64,000 bases of DNA from Carposina sasakii (lineage: Eukaryota; Arthropoda; Insecta; Lepidoptera; Carposinidae): assembly GCA_014607495.2 (NCBI GenBank), contig CP053160.1:1550001-1614000 (forward strand), read 5' to 3'. The notes below the pieces were generated by a model. It searched no databases and was not told the origin of the DNA. It saw nothing but the letters and a program-made list of their open reading frames with translations. Made by a program: the position numbers and the translations under genes. Below, one piece after another: positions 43,001 through 58,000 of this stretch; positions within the stretch are counted from its first letter, which is position 1, and each line of letters begins with the position of its first letter.

Positions 43001-46000
43001 AGTATATGCGGTTAGTGAGTATAGTCGTATAGTGAGTATAGTATAGTATATATCGACCGATTGGTTAGTTAGTGACCTTGCGAGGGTCCTGGGTTCTCCC
43101 GTAGTTGCGAAAAACTTATTGATATGTGACATATCGATAGTTTGTTAGTTTGATACGTGAGCTGAGTTGATTATTTTTGACAACTATTCTAACTAAACAT
43201 AACCAGTGTTTATAAAAACACTTGTCCATTAATATGATCCGTTAGGATATGGTTGATCGTTTCATCTTTAAACATTGTGCTGAGGGATTCTAGGTTAATG
43301 TTTGCCGAGATTTGAAGCTAGTGTGATAGCTTTATTGGGATGATTTATAACGTTGCCAATATGTAATTTAGCTTCCTTGAATAAGCATGGTATTTAAAGT
43401 CAAAACATTGCCGAGTAAATTGACGGATAGCTTCAGTATAGAGCAGCTGGCACGGTTTGCTGTGGCAAATGGGTTCATATTCCCACTAAAACGGTGATAA
43501 CTTTTTTTCAGGCGCTTCTTTTTTAATAACATCGTAACCAGTGTTATTTTATTACAAAACCACGTCTTAAGTTAGTCACTGTTTAAAAATAACATTTCAG
43601 TAAAATGTTTAGCTTAAACAATATTTATTTGTAATATCACGGATCATATTTACCACACGTTTTTATGGAAAATTGGCTAGATAAAAAAAACTTGCGTCAA
43701 TTAAGCCCTTGATTTTATTTTAAAAGTAAAGTTAACGACGTAAACAAGTTAGTTTAATAAAATATTAAGGTTAAACTAATTTTTATAAATTGGAATGTAA
43801 TTTACACGCTATAATAACTTTATTATTGTAACCGATACAACCTTCGTTTCATAAATACAATATAAATAACATGATATTATAAAGTACCTATCTACTTATA
43901 TCTACCTATAGTCTGTTATTTAATTTCATAGAAAATCTTAGTTTGAAATACCCATAATGAGTTACACCTACGAAAATTATAGTATAAACGGCTGAGCAAA
44001 ATGTTGATCATAATGTACCTTAACTATTCTTAAAATATTTTACAGTACAGCTCAGACATTTTATCCCGGAAAAATTGTATTTTCTCCTTCTTTCACTTAC
44101 AACACCTAATAAGTAACCTTTTTACTATAGTACCTAGTACTCGTTTTTACTACTGGCTAAGTAAATGGCTCTACCACAACCTTGTTTACATAAGATAACG
44201 TATAACCTTCACCCAACATGGCGTATTCGATTAACTGCAGGTGAAATCTGATCTTAATTAAATTATTAATTAGTTGGCCTGTGACGAACAGATCAGATAG
44301 ACACGCTCGGTTAGTGGGCTAACTGCGCGTAACGGGCTTGGTAACAGGCGGAGCGGGTAGCGGTGTGACTAGCGGAGCGGGTTTTTGTAAGATACAGGAT
44401 AGTTGCTAGGATAGGAGTGGAAATAAAATATGTCGATGTTACGACTGTCATGGCAACGAAGGTGTCACTTCTTACAAAGAAACATCAATTAACAAATTCG
44501 TCACTGTCAATATACGTATTGCGTGTCATGTGCATCACTGCATAGTAATGATTGAATATTTTACACGAAGAAGAAATATGTAGCTTGGGTAAATTGAGCA
44601 CAAATCAGAACTTTTAAATTATCGCTTATAGGTTAAGAAGTGTAGGTGATTGATATCCATAAAATAACAAGAAAAGTAGTTAATTCTTACAGTTATTTAT
44701 TTAGATTAAGTAGTTTTCTAAAACTATTAAACTAATTAGCGGGCAATTAAAATAACTGTGACTATAAACTAGAAGTAAATTTATTACCTCACTGTAACAA
44801 CTTAATTGACAGGAAGGGTTAGCGTTTAACTGTCTCATTTCAACTAGAATTCTAGACCGCACGCTAATCTGGGCTACTGTGTGCGACCTAAATTCTCAAC
44901 TGTTTCATACAAAATACCTTACTGAATACGGTCCAGTACCAATTACGTACTTGTTCCATACAAATTATAAAGACACTTCAATGTGTTATTTTAAGTTATT
45001 AAACTACATTTCAAAAGAACTTATTACTCATTCTTGTGCTTGTAACTCCCTACTGCTATAATAGAAACAATCAAAAAAACTATTAATAAATAGGTATCAA
45101 ATAAAATGCTTTATTCATTCATATATCAAAATACCAACCAGTGTAGTATGTAATGCATGTAGCAGTAAAAAATTTGAACTCTACTTTCGAAAAACGAAAG
45201 CTATTGGCGTTTGTCTTTAAATAATATTTTTGTGTGCAACGAAAAAGATATTCCTATACTGAATTTAAACTTGGTTTCATCTTGGTTTACATAACTAAAT
45301 ATTAATCAAAACAATCTATCAAAGTGTCGAAGAGTTATAAACTATTTTACAGTTCACTAATCGTATTGTAAAACAAACTATTCATTTAAACGCATAATAT
45401 CAAGTCATAGACATAACAAAAATGTTTACATGTACACAGAGGTACACCCAAAAGGGTCAATCAGAACAGCAAGATCACGGAAGTAATTCCACAGCTAGGT
45501 ACGTTTAACATTGCGAGACTATGAATATCAGTGACGAGCTAGCTCCTCGCCTAATAGGTATTCATTAATAAAACTAATATTAATTTCCATGGCTCAAACG
45601 ATGTTGCCAAACCAGTTAAAGCATTGCGTAACTTAGTTCCAAAGCTAAGCATCGCTAAGCGAGTAGGCGATGAGTATTGTCATAAGTATGTGGGTTGGTA
45701 CGAGTATCATGCTTAAATAGGCATTCGGAGTCCATACCAAGTCTCCAAGGTGACCAGGTTGTCAAAGTGATGAACGCGCGGAAACATTCGTGGGTTACTA
45801 ACTTGTTCATCAGTAAATTACAGCTTGTTTGCCAAGGTCTTGTTCTTATTATAAGTGGAGATGATATCCATGATGTCTCGTTAATATTTTAACTATGAGT
45901 GAGAAAAATATATGTTGCTCTGTCTAAAAAATGTTGGTCGGGATTGAAATCTTAGTAGTACCTAGTACAGTAGTAGAAATAGGTACATAGGTAGGTATGG

Positions 46001-49000
46001 ATCAGCAACATACGAGTAGAAGCGATGCCTTATACTCCTGTGATAAACCATGTACATAACGTTTTGTCAGTATTTGCAGCATTTTAAATACTGTATAATT
46101 TATGAAAATAATAAATAGCCAAGCTTCTGGTAGATAATCAAAATAGTCAAGATCCCAATATCAAATATCCTTAATGAACCGTATAAAATAAATGAAATTA
46201 ATGACATAACTACACGTTATTTAATACTACGATAAAAATCAATCGGATAGTTGAGATTTTTATCGGATAACATCTATAATGCGATCATGGTTTGCTTTTT
46301 AATGAGCAGTTAAAGGTCAACCTGATTCACATTGCATTTACGGGAATATACACACATGGAATTCACAATCCATATATGTAATGGAATTCACAATTTTGTA
46401 TTCTATTCACAACTAGACATAAGAGTATATGAAATAAAAAAGGGGTCACCCAATGTTTAATGTTTATTACAGAATACCTGTTTTATAGACAGTTTAATTT
46501 TAGAAAATCTAGCTCTGGGACAAGGTTTAATTAATAAATTATTGTTATTTAAATATCCCGTATGGGACTTCACTAGAATACATCTTAGAATCTTAGAATA
46601 GAGTTAGTTGGTTCGGTAGATAGATAGAACATGGAAAACTAATCCTGATGATGCCACGGGTGTTGGCGAAACATTATGTCGATTAAAATTTTAATTGGTT
46701 TTCGGATTAGCAGCTATGTATTTATGGTTGCATGCTAGGTGCTTGGATCTGGCTTCTTGTTGCGACTGTAGTGTCTTGTGTTCGTGATCATGAGTAGGCA
46801 GATCCGAGGGTCAGCGGAGGGTATAGGGCCCGGTGGCGGGCGATCCCTCAATAGAGTATACATCAGCTGAGGAACTCGAGCAATAAGTTAGCAACTAATC
46901 ACTGATTTATTAACAACTGTCCCTGCTATGCTGATCGTGGCTGCGGGCTCGTCCACATAATCCAGCAGTTCTGGCTACCCCCACTTCTGGCTACCCCTAC
47001 TTTGAACACAGCCGTAGCATAAATATTTTAGCAGCATATGATATCTATACAACCTAGTCCAAAATACAAACTGCGGTCACCAACCCGCCTGCCCAGCGTG
47101 GTGACATGCCCTGGGCGAGGCCTACGTCCAGCAGTGGACTGCAATAGGCTGATGATGATGATGATATTTATGGAAGTTATGTTATCGTTGTTAAAGAGAG
47201 GGCAAAAGTGTCAAATCTCTAACGCAAATTTACACCTAAACACATTTGGCGTGTAAAAGAGTAATAAGATGATACTCTAAGGACATTAGGAGTAAACTCG
47301 CGATTCACGAACGTGTCGAAATCACCGCACGTGCCAGCCTTGGCTCCGTTGCGGTTACCGGTCGCTGGTATTTACCTATTGGGTACTAATCATGGCCACT
47401 TAGAATACCTAATATTGTCATTGAATAGCTCATGTTATGTAATAGTCATGTAGTCATATATAAATTTACAGTCAACCACATTTTTTGAAACACAAAGTTT
47501 AAAGTTATTTTAATTAGTTAACTATTCTTGTTATGACCTTTAGAAAGGCTCTGTATGTGAAGTACGGCGTCAAGATACTTACGTTTAAGTTATTTAATAT
47601 TGTAATGGCTGTATTACTTCCTTAAATAAATAAATTAAATTAAAAATGTTTTTCTTAAAATGTGCTAGGTATACTTGAAAATGTGCTTATTTTCCATTTT
47701 CATTATGCTAAGATATTTATTTATTTAATTAGCCACATTATATTTTTACGTTTAATAATAATATATGGATATAAAGATTTTCAGTCTAAAAAACTGCTAC
47801 ACGTAAGTCCAAAAGTATTTATGCGAAAGTGGATAGCTAATAGACAATGCTGCCTACGTTTAAGAGTCCTCAAGATTTATGTACTTATGCTTTGTGTCAA
47901 ATGTATTATATCTAAGAGATTGATCTTATCATAAGTGATCATTTTGAATTCAAGTATGTGGCCCGCCCATGCTTGAGAACAATAAAATACACTATGTTAT
48001 CGAGTTGACAGCCTGTCAACAAGTCCAAACATGCTTTGAATACTTGAGTATGTGTGTCACTTATGTCAATTATGTTAGGCCTGTTGCCTGTACAGTATGA
48101 TGAACGGGAATAAACTCCTATATCTATCTATTACTCCTAGGTACCTAATCGTAGCTTTCCTTTTAGGTTTTCGTTGTTTTAGTTATCTTGACGTTCCTTG
48201 TTTTACAGTTTTTCATGACATTGTTGTAGAGTAGTACCTAGTAGAGTTCACTTCAAGTTAATAAAATGGTTTTATAATTCATAATTCCAAATGTATACAT
48301 AACTAATCTAATGAAAAAGTTAACAATTTTCTTTTCAATCGTCATTAAGTACAATACTGTGTAGCAAGTTGCTTGAAATCGATTTGCAAGCCTTAGCCTG
48401 CCTATGTCCGCATTAGCCAAGTATGGCAGGTAAATGGCAAGTAATACATTACATGACAAGGGCCAGTCGAACAAGTTGTTAGTTATGTCATAAGTACTCT
48501 ATGGGCGCGTCGCTGGTATTTACTATTCAATGGAATTTACATAATTAATTACTAAACTCAAAACGGACTTGGAGTAATTTGCAAATGAGCTTTCTATTTA
48601 ATGTTTACGTTAATTCGTTGACAGAGCACGGAGTTACGCCATTTTGTTGCGTTAAGTTTGTCGAACGAGAATTGTCAAACTTTAATGATCCCGGGTTCGA
48701 TTTGAGCTAAGTTATTAACCGGAAGACAAATATACATAGATATATTTATTCATAAAGTCATTAAGTATTTTCTTGTTACCTATTTGTTTGTGACCGTAAA
48801 TAGATCATGTTATATCGGTTTGCAATCGCAACAAACGGTCTTTGGGAGAGTCTAGTTTAAAAATCAGATTTCTGTAAACTTTTAAAGTACCTACCTTCAA
48901 TTTAACGTGTTTGCACTTATTATTACAAGCGACCCGCCCCGGCTTCGCACGAGTGCCATGCTTATACTATACACTTTTCCTCTTATTCCTCTTGAATCAC

Positions 49001-52000
49001 TCTATCTATTTAAAAAAAAACCTCGTTGAAATCCATTGCGTAGTTAAGATCTAAGCATACATAGAGACAGACAGACAGCGGGAAGCTACTTTGTTTTATA
49101 TTATGTTATGATTGTGATTTTGCAGAAAGAGAAAAGTTAAGCTAAACCTCAATAAGTACATATTAATAACCGTGAAGTAGAGACATTATAACGAAGTAAT
49201 GACTCCGAAGTAAAAAAAGTAAACATTTACATCAAGGGAGAGCTTGGATAATTCTGAGCATTAACAATAACAATAATAAGTTTTCAAGTAACACTATGTG
49301 CCTATTAGTCGTAGTGTAAGTTAGTTCCACTAGTCTGTCATCTAAAACAAATAAGCTATCACACCAACTCATTAAAGCTCTTGCCCAACATCACATTCAT
49401 TGGCTGCGGGCTGTGACTCAACATGGCGTCGGTCGCACCCACGAGCTCCACGCTGTGTGTGTAATCCGCTTTATTTGCCATGGTATAATCTATGGGATTC
49501 TTTATTGTCTATGATTGGTAAAGATATTGCCTAAGTTGGCTGGCATGTGAGAGTTGATATAGCACGTTTTGCTTTTTTTTATTTGATGTTGGAATGTTAC
49601 GTAAGTTTGTTTTCATCTTGTTTGACACCGTTTAGGAAAACTTTTCTAAAAATAACTCAATTTGTATTTTAAATGGTAGGTAGCTAGCTATGCGTACGCG
49701 TTATTTATTAATTTTACACACAGAATACGATAAAATCGTTGAGTTTATACAATGAAACATCTGCTGTAAAATGTTTAAACTTACCAAAACAAAGTGTGGC
49801 CAACAACTATGCAATGGGACATATTCGTATATTTATTGAACAAACGTAAAAAGAAAACATTGTAAAGCAATTTTCAATCAAAATATACCAAAATGGTTAG
49901 AGCACAACTTGCTCTTAATAGCACGTTACCAGCATTGATTAATACCTACCTACTTGTGGTCATTAATAAATAATCCTGTCCACAAAATGAGAGCACTTCA
50001 CGCAAAACAGCGCAACGTAAGAATGACGTAATTATTTGTCCGGTAAAAAGCGGCAGCCGTTAGATAAGAATGTAAACAGTCGATTGGTTTCGAGGAGAAA
50101 ACGGCTTTCTCCGACGGATGCTGCGCGGGATCGCTCTCCGTCAGAGAAATCGTAATCGCCGATCGAGTTGCATCGAATTTACGGATTTGACAAATCCTGA
50201 TTGTTTACTCAGTATAATATTAGGTTTATTATTGTTTAGATCAGTTATTTTCGAATAAAATATGAAGCAGTATAATATCTACAATATGTAGTATGTAAAG
50301 TACTTAAATATGAAACGTGCCTTTATGAGTAGAACAGTCTTAATACTTTCTCAGTGTCACACAACTCAATAATCTCTGAAAAAATATAATTCTAAAAATA
50401 AAATATATTTCAAATTCATTAATAAATATTATTTTGTTTCAGATAAGCCGTATTCAGCGTGGAAATAAGCCGACGTAACTGAAAACTGTCACAATTGGAC
50501 ATAGTTATGCAAACGGGAACCAACCCACTAATGTATTAAATAAAATTTTAGGCTACACAAGCTTTCAACAATCAATTTTCTATCAACCTTGTTAACATCA
50601 AAATAATCTGTAAATGTTGTTAGAATTCGATGTTACTCTTTATGTGGGTTGGTTCCCGTTTGCATAACTAAGTCCTTGGAATTAAGACTATTTTGCAGAA
50701 GATATGCAATTGTAAAATAAAACAAGTTTACTCGTGTGTTTTAATAATCCCTTAATAACATCCCCACTTCCCCAGTCCTGAAACGAATTTGAAACTAAAA
50801 ATGTATTTCTACTGTAGATCCTTCCTTCTACCTTAGAACCAACTCTTCCTATAGATTCCTTTATACCCAAAAAAATGAGTAGAGCAGAGCAGAGTGCTCT
50901 TTTCTATCTTTCTATTTCTTCTACCTATACTATCTACTACTACCTATCTACCTAATACTTGCACCGAATACCAAAATTATAGAACACTCTGTAAACCCAG
51001 ATTAAATGCTTCAGTCTCCATATTTAAAACACAATATAAAAGTAACGACTTATGTTGCTTCAAGTGACTCTTAAGTATGCAAAGAAAGAATTAAATATGG
51101 TAGAGTCACACTTATCATATCAACTTGAAGGTACAATTTTTCTTGAATCTAAATAACTTGCTATGCGGTAGATTTATGGACCCATTGCTTCATAAACATA
51201 CAATGGACCGCTTAAATTGATGAAAAGTTACATAACCACAGTTGAAAGTAGGTACCGACATAAATGGTTAATTTCTTTGACATTTGACCTGCTTGCCTCT
51301 GTGTCTTTAATGTTATATAGGGTCGCTATGATCTTTGTCGACTGTCAATTGAATTATTCGTTGTTAGAAGTTTTCATTTGTTTCCGCTGAATAGTCTTGC
51401 ACTACATAGAAGATAAATAAACCTACTTTACTGCCTCCTTCCTTTATAAAAGTTGGTTTGTTTGTTGGTTTAACACTCGGCTTAATTAATTTAATTAAAA
51501 AAATTAAGTTATTCTTGCTCTTTGGGCAAAGTTAATACCTAACTACGTAAAATAGATATAAAACATATGGTTGGTTTTAAATGAGGTATATAGGTAGGTG
51601 TATATTTAATAATATGAATAAGATAAATTAACCTGTATGTGTATCATTAAGATTAAATTTGTAAAGTTTCAAGGAAATGGTCATTTATGTTCATCTCAAT
51701 GAAAGCAATTTAAGATAAAAAATAACGCGGATTTGGACATAAGGTAATTATGATGACTATAAGGTAGCCACAACCATACATGGTCAGATCAAGGGTCTAC
51801 AAAGAGAAAATCTGTAAAATTTATTAAGGTAAATTCTCATACGTGTAGGTAGTAGGTACAATAAGGGTCATTATACCTACATAAGGCAATGCCTTTACAA
51901 CCAAGTGCTTAAACAAAACAAGAGCTTATTTATTTACCAATCAGTAATTAAATAATCTTGTCGTTTCCTCTTCATGGGCTACTAGCTCCAGCACAACTTT

Positions 52001-55000
52001 AATTAAATTTAAATTTCACTATGGGTGCGCCCACCACCGGGCCCTACACCCTCCACTGACCCTCGGATCTGATAACTCATAATTGCGACAACAGGCACTT
52101 GCACCAACTACAATCGCCACGAGAAACCAGACCCGAGCACCTAGCATGCAAGACGATACATTGCACCATTCCGAAATCAAAAACTAGATAAATAATCTAC
52201 ATATGTTTCGCCAACAACCGTGGCATCCTCAGGATTATAGAAATTAGTAAATTAGTAAACCACTAATTACTATGAACCTCTAAAACCCCTGGTCTGGTCG
52301 GTCTGGTTTCTCGTGGCGATTGTAGTTGGTGCAAGTGCCTGTTGTCGCAATTATGAGTTATCAGATCCGAGGGTCAGTGGAGGGTGTAGGGCCCGGTGGT
52401 GGGCGCACCCATAGTGAATGTTTGAACTTCCGAATTGTAACGCCTAATACAATTTCATTTAAAATTGTTCCTCACTACGAGTATATCGTCAGATTTGCAA
52501 ACGCCATAGTAAAATTACAGTTAATTTGGCAAATAGGTGTTTGAGAAAACGGCGGCGATTTAATAAGGGCTATAAGTAGGTACAAAATGATTTGACAAGA
52601 ATGATTGACTGATTGAAAAAAATCAACGCACAACCTAAACCGCTGATCCTAGAGATCTGAGACTTACAGCCAATTTCAATAACTGATCTCTAGAGATTTT
52701 TTGCTTATTTCAGATTCAATGTTCTACTGCTTTTATACAAAATTTATTTCGAATTTGGAAAAAAAATCGGAATTTCTTTATGATCTCTAATATTGAAATT
52801 GGCCGTTAGAGAATATCTTGTATGACATCCGGTATGAAGGGATTTTACGAATTTCAAAGTATACACGGACGAAGTCGTGGGCCTCCGCTAGAAAGCTACT
52901 ATGTGCGCCTTCGCAGCTAATACTTAAGTGCTGTTTATGGAGATGCCGAGAATGTGCTACAAGAGCTGACGGCCTGGGAATATTCAACCTCTAGCACGAC
53001 CTTTATAGTAAGTTCATAAAGATTTATAAGTTCCTAGATCAGGAATAAGGTATCGGAACGTAGAAAGCAGGTAAAACTATTTGACCCTTGTGTTTAACTT
53101 TATGGAAAATTACTCCTACCATACCCTACCTTAATTTTTATGGGAGGAATATTGACGGAGAGTTGGTTCCTGTTGGTAACTATAATTTGACTAAACAGTT
53201 AGCAAGTAGCTATAAAAATAAAAAATAATGAAAATATAAGTATCTACCTACATAGAAAATAGAAGATAAGTAAATATTTAAAAAATCTTCTTTACAAAAT
53301 AATTTACGAGTATATTTATTGAATCTAGATTACTATAGACCTACAAATCTATCTGCATTACACAGGGTTCAAGGATTGAACTCGGTGAGAACGACATATC
53401 ACGAGCAGCTCATCATTATAGCGATATTTACGTGGGTAAGTATTACTAACAAACTGCTATTGGCATTATCCAGGCACTTATGCAGTGTTATAAAAGCAAA
53501 AGTCTATTTTCCATTAAGTAGGTCGCTGTCTGTGTGACAAAATAACAACACTGAACGGATCATGATGATATCTACCCAAGGAGAGGACTCAGACAATTTA
53601 TCCTATTCTTCTTTCCTTTTTAGTTTCGTAGTAATATTCTCTAATCCACAAAAATAATTGTAATACGGAAAGTGATTATAGCCGAAAAAGAAAACTTATT
53701 TATCTCAAATCACATTTCGAAGGTCAAACAAGTTGTAAACAGTAAAAAAAAAATTAAATGATCCACTGAACACTTCCAAATATAGATACAATACCATCTA
53801 TACATAAATGTATAAAATGCTTAGTCCAGAATGACACAGATCAACGTACAGGCCGAAATCGCTGATAGAGAACTGAAATGGTTTCCGGAAAGGGTTTCTC
53901 CTGAAGTTTCCACGAGAGGGAGCGAAACGAGAATATGTACTAAAGCTTACGCGGACTAAGTCGTAGGCATCATCTAGCTAGTCTATTACGTAACATCATC
54001 TCCTGACTACTTCATCAACGCCGAGGCAAAACTACCGAAGCTGGACACGTGATATTTGAACCGTGGCTTTCTTTTAAATAATAAATGCACATAGGCGCGC
54101 GTAGCAAGATTTTTTCACGAGAAATAATTCTATAATAAAAACTAACACAAACACTGGACACTATAAATTTAGCCCGATCAAGAATTAAAAAAAAAATTAC
54201 ATAGCTTCCCAGCATTTTTTTTTCATATACTTACTTTATTTGATGTACGAGTATAGAGTACGTACCCTTCGTTAAGGGTGACAACGAAAAAACAACCTAT
54301 ACAAGGTGTGTGTGACAGTACCATTGTTTTGAGTTAAATTACGACAGTGTTATTTCTCGCAGGAAATTCATATTTAATTTGATTATCCGCAATGTTGGCT
54401 TTCCGCGGCAATTGTATCGGGTGATCCTGTGACTAGTTAAATTGGCTTGGTTATTATGTGAAACATAGCCGTTTTTTAGATCACTTGTTATGACTCTCCA
54501 TTGGGTTTGATTAGTATTTTGTACTTTATTGGGACAATTTTTTTTTATAATCATCTATAGGTAAAGAAATTATTTTTAAGTCATTATCTAAGGCCTATTT
54601 AAACGAACTACACAATTTTTTCCTAAAAAAATGAAAAATATATCGGAAAATTTTAGAATTTTCCTGCGAATTTTTTTTGTGGTTTTCGCTTCATAATCAT
54701 GGTCTGAAGTCGCCATATTAATTTTGTCTGGCTGTCACAAACACTCTGTATAGTTAACTCCCTGTCATAGAATACCAATACCATAGAATAATCTATAGTA
54801 GACGTAGGTAAATACAGGTGGGTTTATAAATTTAGATATAGATACGTAGTAACCTAGCTGATTTTAGAGCAAAAGTGAAGGGCACGTTTCTAGATACAGA
54901 CACATATGGCTATTGAACATAAAAGTAGGTCATAGTAGGAGCACATATACGAGTATATCTATTTAGGAAAAGCAATTTAATGCCAAATATTTTTTCCATG

Positions 55001-58000
55001 GAATTGTTTTATATCTTTTAAGAAAGAATATAAATATAAATATTCACACACTTCACAACACATTGACCTAGTCCCACATTAAGACCCCTAAGGTCTTGTG
55101 TCGTGGGGTACTAACGCAACGGTATATGTATAAATACATAGATAAGTATAGAAACATCTTGCTCGGAAACAAAAATCAATATTCATCATATCAATGTTTG
55201 CACCTACCGGGATTCGAACCCAGGACCTATGGCGTCGCAGGCAGGGCCACTACCAACTACACCAATCGGCCGTCATAAGAAGTCAGAATATAGAAAAATT
55301 TTGATGTACTCGTATCTAGATGTAAGTACCTAAATACTTAAATTGTTTTGTAATGTCACACACAGGTAGGTAATGCTTAGATAAGTATGTACTTAATCAA
55401 TTATGTTATATTTTTATTACCTTTTGTTAATAAACCTATCTACATTTTAATTTTTTTAGGTAACGTTTTTATTTAGGTATATATTGGTTTTCTTACGGTT
55501 ACCTATATGATATGCACCTACCTATTAGGTAAGGTTTTTATATTTCTTTTGTGAAATTTTAATGGCCGTTTTGTCATCAAAGGTCGAACCTTCGACATTG
55601 TGTGTGAAACAAATATTATTGTCTTAACAAATTAGCTAACCATTGTCTGGAAGTGTTGATAAAAAATCTAACAATACACCATTGGAGTTATGACAAACTA
55701 TAAGTTTTATTTATTACCTACCTTTGCCAATATAAACTTTCGGCTAATTAAAGACGTAATTTTGACACCATACGTTAAAATAGGTAATAAAAATTATACT
55801 TACCCTCTTATCTTTTATAAACAGTTTTAAAAAATACATAATTGAATTTGACAAATTAAAATAAATTTCTTTCAATTTTCATTAATAAATAATTTATTAC
55901 AAACATTTGATTGTTCTTCAAGTATTACAAATAATTAGAAATTACAAATATTCCATCGTCAAATGTACTATATACATTAGGCATATAAACACATGGTAAC
56001 GTTTTAGTAATGTATAATAATTAAATAAGTAAATCTTAAAAATAACTATGACAGTTTGTAATAATAAATGAAGTCTTTTGCTATACCAAAACTAACAAAA
56101 CATAATATACATTTTTGGTATGAAAAGCTTCCTCTAGACCTAAAAGTACCTAAATTAAAGCTATGAATCTCAAATCTAACACATGACTACAATGAAACTG
56201 TCGATTTAATTATTATGTACAAAGTGTCTAATCGTAATAATTTGTTTAGATACTATAAATTGGTATCTACTTACTGACCCTCCAATGATTTCAAACTCTA
56301 CTTCAGGCTCAGATAAATTATTACCGGTTACTTTTAAATTGAAAAATCAGTCATTTATGGCTTAAGAATTTAGTTCCAACTAGGGAACAATATTATGATC
56401 TTACCTACCTTATTTTCAATCAAACATCAATACTTGGTTTTGTAGGAAAGACTGTATTTTTTCGTGGGATAAAAGATGGCCGCAAATTGGGCCTCAGAGG
56501 CTTAAAATTTAGTTTTCTTTCCGATGTTGTTCTTGGTAACTCAGTGGTATAGCTTTTAGGCCCAACTTTAGGTGTGTTACTTTTTTTCTTTATATCTATT
56601 GGTACATTTTGTGCCCTATTTATAGAAAATCTCGATGCAAAATTAGATGTTTTATTAACTTTTTGATTTGCATTAGACACTACTGTGATATTAGCTTTTT
56701 TGGCAACACGAGGCGCAGATGTGGGTCTAGTAAAATTTAATGATTTGAGACCTATCGGTCTTCTTGGAAATGCAAATTTTCTCTTACTATCCAAAGGCGA
56801 AATTTTGACAGTTGTTAAATCCTCTAAAATTGTTTCTGTGGTCGATGGCAACTCCGTTGTAGTGGCGGTAGTTGGTTCCTCTGGGCTAAGTGTAGAAGTT
56901 TGTGATGTGGTTAACAGTTCTATCAATGGGCTTGTATTTGTAGTTTTTTCTGTTGTTGTAAAACTTGAAGAACTGATTGTAGATTTTGGTAACACAGCAA
57001 TATTTATAGGAGAGTTCCTGCTAGTTTCTCCTACAGCAGCACCATTAAATTCTTGACCTTTAGCGAATGATATAATGCTACGACCTGCCTCTGCGTTTAA
57101 AACTTTCAACTGTACAATATTTGCATCATTTTTCTGTGTTGGTACTGCAGCAGAATAAACAACGTATGGTTGATTATCATCATTTACTTTTCTTGCCATT
57201 AAAGGAATCTCAGTTTTAAATAATGCTTCTACAGGTAAGGTTGAAGGGTCAGTTAGCATATTTCTCGGTGTGATAATTTCAAATTGCTTAGCAGCTTTGT
57301 TTTTCTCATTTTCATAAGCAGCTGGGACGAACTGCCATGGAGCCGAAATCGCCTGATAATCTTCTGTTTTTTTGCCAACCTTTTCATCGTTTATGTAGCT
57401 TAAAAAGTCATCGCTCGTCGTTACATGCTCTACTACAACTTTAGATCTATCTTTTTTAAATGGGTCTGATATCATATTGACATGCCTATAAGCTTCATTC
57501 ATACTCTCAGACGCTATTAAATTTTCCTTTGGAGCATCAGAAAAATTTACAAGCGCTCTTGCATTTCTTGCTTCGTCTATACGTATGGGATTATCGGGAG
57601 GATTGTCTACCGGATAAACGTGACCAAGTTTGGTTAAATAAATAGGAATTTCATCTTCTACTATTTTAATTAAACTGAACCTACTAACTTCGCCAATTTT
57701 ATCAACCATTGGTTTTTTTTCAACCATAATTTTGCCTTCTTCGATGAGAGTAGTCTCATTATTTTTATTTAGACGATGTTTATCTAATTTTGAATTCACT
57801 TCTACTACTCTACTAACTGAGAATAATTTATCAAATTGAGTTTTGACAACAGGCGGTTGTTGGGGAACGCTTGTTGTGACTTCTGGAAAATTTTCCGTAG
57901 TGACATCTAAATTCTGACTATAATCTGTATTTGCACTTGTGTTATCTTTTATTATATTCTTTGTGTAGACAGGCGTATTCGAAGTAAATCCTTGGGTAGT

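Noticed and set aside
43058..43112. Possible further tRNA-SINE copy (GACCGATTGGTTAGTTAGTGACC)
   Set aside because: Only short decayed similarity; the B box is disrupted and the body cannot be followed.
42096..56419. Additional exons of the chitin-binding gene inside the 18.6-kb intron
   Set aside because: No ORF with the gene's composition and phase-compatible splice sites was seen between MITE C and the SINE at 55 kb; short ORFs such as 45695-45892 and 47662-47934 look random.
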